From positions 1 to 64,000 of the forward strand of contig NZ_CALUYL010000016.1 in assembly GCF_944324995.1 (NCBI RefSeq): a DNA stretch of 64,000 nt, given 5' to 3'. Of the stretch, positions 1 to 7,130 are shown in pieces. This stretch comes from an uncultured Mailhella sp. (lineage in GTDB: Bacteria > Desulfobacterota > Desulfovibrionia > Desulfovibrionales > Desulfovibrionaceae). The notes below the pieces were generated by a model. That model was not told where the DNA came from. It made no database searches and saw only the letters and a list, made by a program, of their open reading frames with translations. Each line of letters starts with the position of its first letter. Within the stretch, counting starts at the first letter, position 1. The translations under genes were made by a program, and so were the position numbers.

Positions 1-35
1 AGCGGCGGACCTCTGACCGTAAGGAGATATCCTAC

Positions 36-350
36 ATGCGCAAAATGGAAACCCTGCTGCTCCTTTCTCCGGAGCTGTCTGTGGAAGAGCGCGAAACCGT
101 CCTGAAGACCATGGACGAAGTCATCACCCGCGAAGGCGGCAAGATGCTCGTCGTGGATCAGTGGGGCATGCGCGACCTGGCCTATCCCGTCCGCAAGCAG
201 ATGCGCGGCTTCTATGTTCGTCTTGAATATGCCGCTCCTTCTCAGCTCGTGGCTGAACTGGAACGCATCATCCGCATCACCGACGGCGTGTTCAAGTTCA
301 TGACCGTCAAGCTGGCCGACTCCGTCGAAGCCACCGAGGAGGTCGCGTAA
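36..350 (+). CDS. rpsF: 30S ribosomal protein S6
   Basis: Small-subunit ribosomal protein S6, which binds with S18 to the platform of the 30S subunit. The 104-residue length is typical. The N-terminal strand ([12 protein letters not shown]), the central [18 protein letters not shown] segment and the C-terminal [16 protein letters not shown] stretch are the S6 ferredoxin-like fold signature. A strong Shine-Dalgarno (aaggag, 20-25) precedes the start. It is the first gene of an S6-S18-L9-DnaB cluster, a conserved bacterial order, and its stop overlaps the next start by one base, so translation is coupled. Confidence 0.98.
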   Translation: MRKMETLLLLSPELSVEERETVLKTMDEVITREGGKMLVVDQWGMRDLAYPVRKQMRGFYVRLEYAAPSQLVAELERIIRITDGVFKFMTVKLADSVEATEEVA

Positions 351-613
351 TGGCTTTCCGTAAGAAGTTTGCTCCTCGCCGCAAGTTCTGCCGCTTCTGC
401 GCCGACGCCGAACTGGCTCTCGACTACAAGCGTCCCGACATTCTCCGCGACTTCATCACCGAACGCGGCAAGATCGTCGCCCGTCGCATTACCGGCACCT
501 GCGCCAAGCATCAGCGCGCTCTGACCACCGAAATCAAGCGTGCCCGCCAGATGGCCCTGCTGTTCTACACTTCCGCTCATTCCAGCGAACTCAAGAAGAA
601 GACCAACATCTAA
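350..613 (+). CDS. rpsR: 30S ribosomal protein S18
   Basis: Ribosomal protein S18, partner of S6 in the 30S platform. It has 87 residues and is very basic, with the family features RRKFCRFC near the N-terminus, [18 protein letters not shown] in the middle and [21 protein letters not shown] towards the end. The CxxC pair at the N-terminus suggests the cysteine-containing (possibly zinc-binding) S18 form. The ATG shares its A with the rpsF stop codon, so the pair is translationally coupled. Confidence 0.98.
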   Translation: MAFRKKFAPRRKFCRFCADAELALDYKRPDILRDFITERGKIVARRITGTCAKHQRALTTEIKRARQMALLFYTSAHSSELKKKTNI

Positions 614-629
614 CGGCATAGGAGACAAA

Positions 630-1148
630 ATGAAAGTTATTCTTCGTGCCGACGTTGAAAAGCTCGGTCACCTTGGCGACATCGTCAATGTCAAGCCCGG
701 CTACGGCCGCAACTATCTGCTTCCTCAGCAGCTTGCCAGCCTGGCCACTCCCGCCAACATCCGCGTGTTTGAACTCGAACGCAAGAAGCTGCAGGCCCGC
801 ATGGACGCCCTCCGCGCCGCTGCCGCCGACCTCGCTTCCAAGCTCGAAGGCGTGGTGGTGACCATCGCCATGCGCGTTGGCGAAAACGACAAGCTCTATG
901 GTTCCGTCACCCCGGCCATGATCGGCGACGCTCTCGCCGCCATGGGCATCGAAGTGGATCGTCATCGTCTGCTTCTCGACGGCTCCATCCGCACCCTGGG
1001 CGAACACAGCGTGCGCGCCCGTCTGCATGCCGACGTGGTTCCTTCCTTCACCGTGAAGATCGTGTCTGAAGAAAAGCACATCGCTGAAGAAGAAGCCCCC
1101 GTGGAAGCTCCCGCCGCCGAAGCGGAAGCTCCTGCTGAAAATGCCTAA
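630..1148 (+). CDS. rplI: 50S ribosomal protein L9
   Basis: Large-subunit protein L9: an N-terminal rRNA-binding domain (KVILRADVEKLG, then the GDIVNVKPGYGRNYLLPQ signature), a long connecting helix and a C-terminal domain. The ATG at 630 follows ggaga by a normal spacing, whereas an upstream in-frame ATG at 540 lies inside rpsR. The product is 172 residues, longer than the usual ~150, because of a Glu/Ala/Pro-rich tail of about 25 residues that is probably disordered. Third gene of the ribosomal-dnaB cluster. Confidence 0.97.
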   Translation: MKVILRADVEKLGHLGDIVNVKPGYGRNYLLPQQLASLATPANIRVFELERKKLQARMDALRAAAADLASKLEGVVVTIAMRVGENDKLYGSVTPAMIGDALAAMGIEVDRHRLLLDGSIRTLGEHSVRARLHADVVPSFTVKIVSEEKHIAEEEAPVEAPAAEAEAPAENA

Positions 1149-1175
1149 TCAGCTTCCCCGGAAGCCTGACGAGTC

Positions 1176-2636
1176 ATGGACAGCCCGGATACCGTCATGA
1201 ATGAAGCCGCCGCTCCTTCGCGGAGCGGCGGCTCTCGTCGTTCTTCCCGCGGGGAAGGCGAAATCTCCGATCGCGCCCGCGACGATCTTCTGCGCCGCGT
1301 TCCGCCGCACAACGAAGAGGCCGAACAGGCCGTTCTGAGCGGCGTGTTCCTGCGGCCCGACCTGCTTCAGGAACTCGTCGATCAGCTTCGTCCCGTGGAT
1401 TTCTACGTTCCTGCGCACCGGATCATCTTCGGTGCTTTCGTGGCGCTGTGCGAACAGAACACCCCCGTGGACGAAGTGACGGTGTTCGACTGGCTGGTCA
1501 GTCATTCCCAGCTTGAGGCCGCAGGCGGCGCGGCCTATCTCGGCGAACTTTCCCGCGCCGTGGTGAGCGGCGCCAACGCCGTGCACTGGGCGAAAATCGT
1601 GCGCGACAAGGCCATGCAGCGCGCGCTCATCGACACTTCCGCCCAGATCATCAGCAACTGCTACGACGCCTCCAAGGACGTGCCCACGCTCCTCGACGAA
1701 TCGGAGCGCGCCATCTTTTCCATTTCCGAACGCGCCAACAGCAAGACCTTCGCGAGCAGCAGCGAACTTGTGCGTTCCGTGTTCGACGAGCTGCTCGCCC
1801 GCTACAACAACAAGAGCGTGACCACCGGCGTGCCCACGGGCTACATGATGCTCGACAGAATGACCGCCGGTCTTCAGCCTACCGACCTCATCATTCTTGC
1901 GGCCCGTCCCTCCATGGGCAAGACGGCCTTCGCCCTCAACGTGGCCATGCGCGCCGCGCTCTCCGGCGGAGCCACGGTGGCCATCTTTTCTCTGGAAATG
2001 AGCAAGGAATCGCTCATGGACCGCATGCTCTGCGCCTGGGGCCGGGTGGAGCTCTCCCGCGTGCGCCGCGGCTTTCTGGAAGACGACGACTGGGCCAAGC
2101 TTTCCGCCTCGGCCGACGCGCTCTCCCAGGCCAAGATATTCATCGACGACACCGCAGGCCTGACTCCGCTGGCGCTTCGCGCCCGCTGCCGACGCCTCAA
2201 GGCCGAGCACGGCCTCGACCTCGTCATGGTGGACTACCTGCAGCTCATGCACTCCTCGCGCAACGATTCCCGCGAACTGGAAATTTCCGACATCTCGCGC
2301 AACCTGAAGGCGCTTGCCAAGGAACTCAAGGTTCCCGTCATTGCGCTTTCCCAGCTCAATCGAAAGGTGGAAGAGCGCACCGACAAGCGTCCCGTGCTTT
2401 CCGACCTGCGTGAATCCGGCGCCATTGAACAGGACGCCGACCTCATCATGTTCATCCACCGCGAGGACGCCTACAACAAGAAGGACGACCATCCGAAGAC
2501 CGGCATTGCTGAAATCATCATCGGCAAGCACAGAAACGGTCCCACCGGCACGGTGAAGCTCGCCTACCGTCCGGAATTCACGGCCTTCGACGACCTCGAA
2601 ACCACCTATGTCGAGCCTTCGGAAGCACAGTCCTGA
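1176..2636 (+). CDS. dnaB: Replicative DNA helicase DnaB
   Basis: Hexameric 5'-3' helicase of the replication fork. An N-terminal DnaB domain follows a ~40-residue Ser/Arg-rich extension (motif VPPHNEEAEQAVLSGVFL at about 42-59). The RecA-like motor domain has the Walker A ARPSMGKTAFAL near residues 243-254, then IFSLEMSKESLMDRM and the Walker B-like LVMVDYLQLM. The C-terminal SQLNRKVEERTDKRPVLSDLRESGAIEQDAD block is diagnostic. No intein interrupts it. It lies 27 bases behind rplI in the conserved rpsF-rpsR-rplI-dnaB order. The start could alternatively be the ATG eight codons later. Confidence 0.97.
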   Translation: MDSPDTVMNEAAAPSRSGGSRRSSRGEGEISDRARDDLLRRVPPHNEEAEQAVLSGVFLRPDLLQELVDQLRPVDFYVPAHRIIFGAFVALCEQNTPVDEVTVFDWLVSHSQLEAAGGAAYLGELSRAVVSGANAVHWAKIVRDKAMQRALIDTSAQIISNCYDASKDVPTLLDESERAIFSISERANSKTFASSSELVRSVFDELLARYNNKSVTTGVPTGYMMLDRMTAGLQPTDLIILAARPSMGKTAFALNVAMRAALSGGATVAIFSLEMSKESLMDRMLCAWGRVELSRVRRGFLEDDDWAKLSASADALSQAKIFIDDTAGLTPLALRARCRRLKAEHGLDLVMVDYLQLMHSSRNDSRELEISDISRNLKALAKELKVPVIALSQLNRKVEERTDKRPVLSDLRESGAIEQDADLIMFIHREDAYNKKDDHPKTGIAEIIIGKHRNGPTGTVKLAYRPEFTAFDDLETTYVEPSEAQS

Positions 2637-2920
2637 CGGATTCGCCGGGCCGCAGTTCTCCGACTCGTGGCGCGCCTCGCGCCGTTCTCTGGGCAGCGCC
2701 GGAAGGCGGCCTGAGCGCCTTGTTCATCGTCCTTGCAAAGTGCGTCTGCCGTTTTCCGAAAAGGTACCGTCTGCGCGCCTTTTGATCGGACGCGCGGGAA
2801 ACACGCCGAGGCGCGAGTCCTGCCGGAACAGAATCCGCGTCTTGCCTGCGCGAGGCGGGCGTGCTACTGGAAGCTGGCTGTCAAAAGTCCGTCGGAGAGG
2901 GCGGGCAGCCGGAGAAAGAG
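2637..2920. other. dnaB-trkH spacer, no gene recognised
   Basis: A 284-base gap with no convincing reading frame, hairpin terminator or promoter. Open frames run through it in several phases, but none carries a recognisable protein or start signal. It presumably holds the dnaB 3' end and the promoter of the potassium transport pair. Confidence 0.5.
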
Positions 2921-4264
2921 ATGTCATTCTGGATCAAAGAGCGCATCAGCCCTTCGCAGATCATCATTCTGGGCTATTTTCTGTTCATTCTCTGCGGCAC
3001 GGCTCTGCTCATGCTGCCCTTCACCACCAGAGACGGCGTCGGGCCGGGATTCGGCGACGCGCTCTTCACGGCCACGTCCGCCATTACCGTGACCGGCCTT
3101 GTGGTTCACGACACCGCGCGCTACTGGTCGGAATTCGGCCAGGCGATCATTCTCATGCTCATTCAGGCGGGCGGCCTCGGCGTCATGAGCATGGCCGTGG
3201 CCGTGGCCGTGCTCGCGGGGCAGAAAATAGGCTTCCGGCTGCGCTGGGTCATGCAGGAATCCATTTCCGCGCCGCACCTTGCGGGCATTGTGCGCCTGAC
3301 GGGCTTCATTTTTAAAACCGTGCTGGCCGTGGAACTTGCCGGAGCGGCGCTGCTCGCGCTGCGCTTCTGCCCGCAGATGGGCCTCGGCAGGGGCCTGTGG
3401 ATGGCCCTGTTTCATTCCGTGTCGGCCTTCTGCAACGCCGGTTTCGATCTCATGGGAGAGGCGCATCCCTACGCTTCGCTCACGGCCTACGCGTCGGATC
3501 CGCTGGTGTGTCTTGTGGTGGCCGCGCTCATCATCACGGGCGGCATCGGCTTTCTCACGCTCGACGATGTGCGCTCGCACGGTGCAGATTTCCGCAGCTA
3601 CCGCCTGCAGAGCAAGCTCGTGCTGCTCTTTACCGCCGCGCTTCTTCTTGTCGGCTTCCTTTTCTTCTTTTTCTTCGAGTTCCGGCGCGAAAGCTGGGGC
3701 ATGTCCGGCCCGGAGGCCGCGCTCGCCGCGTTTTTCCAGTCCGTGAGTCCGCGCACGGCGGGCTTCAACAGCGTGGATCTCGCCGCGCTGAGTCCGCTCG
3801 GCAAGCTGGTCACCATGCTGCTCATGCTGGTGGGCGCAGCTCCCGGATCCACGGGCGGCGGCTTCAAGGTCACCACGCTCGCCGTTCTGCTTCTGGGACT
3901 GCTCTCCATCTTCCTGCACCGCAACGACGTGCGCGGCTTCGGCCGCAGACTGCCGGACATGGCCCTGCGCCGGGCGTCGGGCATATTCATGTTTTATCTT
4001 CTGCTCTTTCTGGCCGGGGGCATGCTGATTTCCGCCTTCGACGAGCTGCCGCTCATGACGGCATTCTTCGAGTCGGCTTCGGCCATAGGCACCGTGGGAC
4101 TTTCCCTGGGCGCGACGCCGGAACTGTCCGACGCCTCGCGCGGCATTCTCATTCTGCTCATGTACTTCGGCAGAGTGGGGAGTCTTACGGTCGTGTTTGC
4201 GGTGTCGTCCGGCCTGCGTCAGGACGCCTTCCGCTATCCTTCTGAAGATGTGGCCGTGGGCTGA
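2921..4264 (+). CDS. trkH: Trk/Ktr potassium uptake membrane subunit
   Basis: Potassium-translocating membrane subunit of the TrkH/KtrB family, which imports K+ through four M1-P-M2 repeats. The 447-residue length fits the shorter KtrB-type members. Family segments include LFTATSAITVTGLVVHDTA (first selectivity loop), FHSVSAFCNAGFDLM, VSPRTAGFNSVDL and FESASAIGTVGLSLG, i.e. the four P-loops each with their glycine filter. The ATG at 2921 lies just behind ggagaaagag, so the 20 codons upstream are not counted. It is followed 14 bases later by its regulatory subunit. Confidence 0.93.
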   Translation: MSFWIKERISPSQIIILGYFLFILCGTALLMLPFTTRDGVGPGFGDALFTATSAITVTGLVVHDTARYWSEFGQAIILMLIQAGGLGVMSMAVAVAVLAGQKIGFRLRWVMQESISAPHLAGIVRLTGFIFKTVLAVELAGAALLALRFCPQMGLGRGLWMALFHSVSAFCNAGFDLMGEAHPYASLTAYASDPLVCLVVAALIITGGIGFLTLDDVRSHGADFRSYRLQSKLVLLFTAALLLVGFLFFFFFEFRRESWGMSGPEAALAAFFQSVSPRTAGFNSVDLAALSPLGKLVTMLLMLVGAAPGSTGGGFKVTTLAVLLLGLLSIFLHRNDVRGFGRRLPDMALRRASGIFMFYLLLFLAGGMLISAFDELPLMTAFFESASAIGTVGLSLGATPELSDASRGILILLMYFGRVGSLTVVFAVSSGLRQDAFRYPSEDVAVG

Positions 4265-4278
4265 AAGGAGTGTGCCGC

Positions 4279-4929
4279 ATGAAATCCGTACTGCTCATAG
4301 GACTCGGCCGTTTCGGCCGCCGCATGGCAAGAAAGCTGCGCGAACTGAATCACGACGTGCTCGCCATCGACAAAAACGAACAGCGCGTCAACGAAGCGCT
4401 GGACTTCGTGACCAGCGCCCAGATTGCGGACGCCACCAGCGAAACGTTCATCCGTTCTCTGGGCGTGAGCAATTTCGACATGTGCGTGGTCGCCATCGGC
4501 GACGACTTCCAGAGCTCTCTGGAAACCACGGCGCTGCTCAAGGAGCACGGAGCGCGTTTTGTGCTCTCCCGAGCGTCGCGGCAGGTTCACGCCAAGTTTC
4601 TTCTGCGCAACGGCGCGGACGACGTGGTGTACCCCGAGCGCCAGACCGCCGACTGGGCCGCCATGCGCTACAGCAGCGATCACATTTTCGACTACGTGAA
4701 GCTCTCGCCCGAGTATTCCATCTACGAGATAGCCACGCCCGAGGAATGGCAGGGCAAGACCGTGAAGGAACTGGCCGTGCGCCAGCGCTACCGGGTGAAC
4801 GTGCTCGGCGTGAAGAAGGGCGACGCGCTCCAGCCCATGCCCGGCCCGTCGCACTGCTTTCAGGCCGGGGAAAACGTGTTCGTGCTCGGCCACGACATGG
4901 ACGTGCAGAATCTCCTTCGCAAAAACTGA
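4279..4929 (+). CDS. trkA: Trk/Ktr potassium uptake regulatory subunit (RCK domain)
   Basis: Cytoplasmic NAD(H)/ATP-binding gating subunit that partners the preceding membrane channel. The N-terminal Rossmann fold starts with VLLIGLGRFGRRMARKL (GxGxxG motif), followed by the acidic end of beta-2 (VLAIDKNEQRV) and a TrkA-C domain in the last ~75 residues. At 216 residues it is a single-RCK protein of KtrA size. The ATG at 4279 was chosen over an in-frame GTG three codons earlier because aaaggag at 4264-4270 is correctly spaced for it. Confidence 0.93.
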   Translation: MKSVLLIGLGRFGRRMARKLRELNHDVLAIDKNEQRVNEALDFVTSAQIADATSETFIRSLGVSNFDMCVVAIGDDFQSSLETTALLKEHGARFVLSRASRQVHAKFLLRNGADDVVYPERQTADWAAMRYSSDHIFDYVKLSPEYSIYEIATPEEWQGKTVKELAVRQRYRVNVLGVKKGDALQPMPGPSHCFQAGENVFVLGHDMDVQNLLRKN

Positions 4930-4948
4930 CGCGGCGGGCGTGCGTATC

Positions 4949-4996
4949 TTGCCTCAACGATTTGAGCGTGCTACTATTGGAGCAAATCCAATAGTT
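4949..4996 (+). promoter_or_regulatory. Putative promoter with 9-bp palindrome over the -10
   Basis: Seen: TTGCCT (4949-4954), a 17-base spacer and TACTAT (4972-4977) resemble a sigma-70 promoter. An inverted repeat with arms ACTATTGGA (4973-4981) and TCCAATAGT (4987-4995), separated by five bases, covers the -10 and the expected transcription start. Inferred: it is an operator where a dimeric repressor would block polymerase. The gene 70 bases downstream encodes a PadR-type DNA-binding domain, so autoregulation is the natural guess. Confidence 0.5.
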
Positions 4997-5061
4997 GGGG
5001 CCGACGGGCGTTCCGTGTTGTTCGGAACGTCGTTTGCGCGGTTCTTTTCGGGAGAAAAGGC

Positions 5062-6432
5062 ATGGATGAGCTTGATTCCTGCGCCTGTTCGGGCGGCAAT
5101 CTGCCCCGTTTCGTGCAGCCGGTGCTGCTGGGGCTGCTGGTTCGCGAGCCCATGCACGGGTATGCGCTCGTGCAGAAGCTGGAGGACACCGGCCTGTTCG
5201 GGCCGCAGCCGCCGGACATGACGGGCTGCTATCGCATGCTGCGCGACATGGAACGCAGCGGCGTGCTGGAAACGGAATACGACAGGGGAGACGGCCCGGC
5301 GCGGAAGAAGTACCGCGTCACGGCTCTGGGGCGGCGCTGTCTGAACCGCTGGATATCGTCGCTCACGAGCAATCGCGATCATCTCGACAGGGTGCTTGCG
5401 CTGCTGCTGTCCGCGCGGGATGCGGATGCGCAGGACCCGTGCCCGGAGGCGGATCGCGCCTTCATGGAAGAAGTTCGTCGGCGGGCGCTTTCCGGAGCGC
5501 TGCCTAGGCGGGAAGACGTGCTGCGTCTTCTTTCCTACGCGCCGGATTCGGCGCAGACGGCCTTTCTCGGACGCCTGGCCCGGCAGACGGCCCGCGAGGT
5601 TGCGGGCGACAGGGCGGGCGTGTGGGCGGCCTTCGGGGTGGATGCCGCGCCCTGTTCCATGAGCTGCGCCTTTTGCGCGTTCGGCGCGTCGTGGGGCGTG
5701 GTGCGGGAGTCGCACGAGTGGGCGCAGGAGGAGATTGTGGCCGCGGCGCGCCGCTACGCCGCCGAGGGCGCGTCGTGGATCGTGCTCCGCACCACGGAGC
5801 ATTACGGCAGGGAGCGTCTGGAAGCGCTGGCAAAAGCCGTGCGCGCCGTGCTGCCGCCATCCTGCGCGCTTGTGGCCAACACCGGTCAGATGACCGTGGA
5901 GGAGATTCGGAGCCTCGGCAGGGCCGGCGTGCAGATGATGTATCATGCGCTGCGGCTCGGCGAGGGACGGGATACGCCCTTTGATCCTGCCGAACGCAGG
6001 CAGGCCTTGCGGCGCATCGGCGAGGCGGGCATGGAGCTTGCGCATCTTGTGGAGCCGCTCGGGCCCGAACACTCCGATGAGGAGATTGCCGACGTGCTGC
6101 TTGCGGCGCTCGAAGCCGGGGCGAAGGTGTGCGGCGTGATGGCGCGCAGCAATGTGCCGGGAACGCCCTACGGAGGCGCGGAATCCGTGTCCGACGCGCG
6201 CCTTGCGCAGGTGGCCGCGGTGATCCGCCTGTGCGGGGGCGTGAACACGCCGCACGTGTGCGTGCATCCGCCGGTGTCGCAGGCCGTGGCCTGGGGAGCC
6301 AACGTGGTTGTGGTGGAAACGGGGGCCATTCCGCGGGACAAAAAGGAAGCCGCGGCGGAATGGCGGGGCTTTTCCATGGATGACGCCCGCGCGCTGCTTT
6401 TGCGTCACGGCTATGTCGTGGGCGGCGCGTAA
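5062..6432 (+). CDS. PadR regulator fused to a BioB-like radical SAM enzyme
   Basis: A 456-residue two-domain protein. Residues ~15-95 are a PadR-type winged helix (LLGLLVREPMHGYALVQKL, then YRMLRDMERSGVLETE and KKYRVTALGRR). A helical linker leads to a radical-SAM barrel from ~165 on, with the cluster-binding C198-x3-C202-x2-C205 and repeated barrel strands similar to the biotin synthase/HydE/PylB group. The end (VNTPHVCVHPP, GANVVVVETG, IPRD) resembles the BioB-type C-terminal region. Known: PadR domains are normally stand-alone repressors and radical SAM enzymes rarely carry DNA-binding domains. Inferred: the fusion may couple SAM or substrate sensing to control of its own operon. The substrate is unknown. 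It forms a two-gene unit with the next gene. Confidence 0.85.
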   Translation: MDELDSCACSGGNLPRFVQPVLLGLLVREPMHGYALVQKLEDTGLFGPQPPDMTGCYRMLRDMERSGVLETEYDRGDGPARKKYRVTALGRRCLNRWISSLTSNRDHLDRVLALLLSARDADAQDPCPEADRAFMEEVRRRALSGALPRREDVLRLLSYAPDSAQTAFLGRLARQTAREVAGDRAGVWAAFGVDAAPCSMSCAFCAFGASWGVVRESHEWAQEEIVAAARRYAAEGASWIVLRTTEHYGRERLEALAKAVRAVLPPSCALVANTGQMTVEEIRSLGRAGVQMMYHALRLGEGRDTPFDPAERRQALRRIGEAGMELAHLVEPLGPEHSDEEIADVLLAALEAGAKVCGVMARSNVPGTPYGGAESVSDARLAQVAAVIRLCGGVNTPHVCVHPPVSQAVAWGANVVVVETGAIPRDKKEAAAEWRGFSMDDARALLLRHGYVVGGA

Positions 6433-6456
6433 ATCGGGGCGCGTCACGGAATCGTT

Positions 6457-6473
6457 TCCGGCTCAAAGCCGGA
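6457..6473 (+). other. Intercistronic hairpin
   Basis: A perfect 7-bp inverted repeat (TCCGGCT, loop CAA, AGCCGGA) lies in the 119-base gap between the PadR-radical SAM gene and the C_GCAxxG gene. Only a weak T-rich stretch follows, so it is a poor terminator. It may stabilise or process the transcript or reduce downstream expression. Confidence 0.4.
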
Positions 6474-6551
6474 TGTTTAGCGAAGAAACGGCGCTTCGGC
6501 AGCCTCGTCATGGAGGCCTGCCCGGAGAGCCAACAGTATTTCGGAGGCATT

Positions 6552-6998
6552 ATGGTATCACGTTTCGGATTGTGCGCGCAGAAGGTGTGCCTGCACTGCG
6601 CGCCGCGCCTCGGTATTGAGGATTCGCTGGCCGTGGGCATGGCCTCGGCGTTCGGCACGGGCATGGGGCATGCGGACACCTGCGGCTGCATCTGCGGCGC
6701 GCACATGGTGCTCGGGCTTCGCTACGGCAGGGCGGACACGCTGGAGGAGGGCAAGGGCAAAAAGGCGCTGCTCGTGGAAAAGGTGTCGGAATTTGAAAGG
6801 CGTCTGTCGAAAAAGCAGCCGTTCCGTTCCTGCCGGGACATTCTCGGCATGGACATCACGCAGCCGGGCGTGATGAAGGCCGCCGCGGAAAAGGGACTTT
6901 TTTCCACCGTGTGCGCGGACATGCTTGTGCAGACCTGTGCGGTGCTCGACGAGATGCTTGCCGAGGACGAAAAACAGGATTCCCGCGCCGAGGCGTAA
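6552..6998 (+). CDS. C_GCAxxG_C_C family redox protein
   Basis: A 148-residue cysteine-rich protein of the C_GCAxxG_C_C family, whose members are thought to be redox-active but have no settled reaction. The family core is visible: LCAQKV near the N-terminus (C8), ASAFGTGMGHADTCGCICGA (C44, C46, C48), FRSC (C94) and C121. There are nine cysteines in all, more than the minimal family pattern. The ATG at 6552 follows ggagg at 6543-6547; an ATG 42 bases upstream lacks such a site. It sits directly downstream of the PadR-radical SAM fusion and ahead of a terminator, suggesting the two act together. Confidence 0.85.
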   Translation: MVSRFGLCAQKVCLHCAPRLGIEDSLAVGMASAFGTGMGHADTCGCICGAHMVLGLRYGRADTLEEGKGKKALLVEKVSEFERRLSKKQPFRSCRDILGMDITQPGVMKAAAEKGLFSTVCADMLVQTCAVLDEMLAEDEKQDSRAEA

Positions 6999-7028
6999 TC
7001 CGTAAAATGGCGGACGAAGCAGAGGTCG

Positions 7029-7064
7029 AAGCGCTCCCGGAACCATGTTTCGGGAGCGCTTTTC
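7029..7064 (+). terminator. Rho-independent terminator
   Basis: An 11-bp GC-rich stem (aagcgctcccg 7029-7039 with cgggagcgctt 7051-7061) is followed by a short T run. It closes the PadR-radical SAM / C_GCAxxG operon. Confidence 0.85.
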
Positions 7065-7130
7065 CATGCGTTGCTCTGAGCGTTTTTTGTCCTTTCGGGG
7101 CGTTCAAGGTCGCGTCGGGCTTCGCTCCTT

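Noticed and set aside
1149..2531. 460-codon open frame opposite dnaB (minus strand)
   Set aside because: It mirrors the third-position GC of dnaB; composition rich in His/Gly/Val/Glu with no known motif. A shadow frame.
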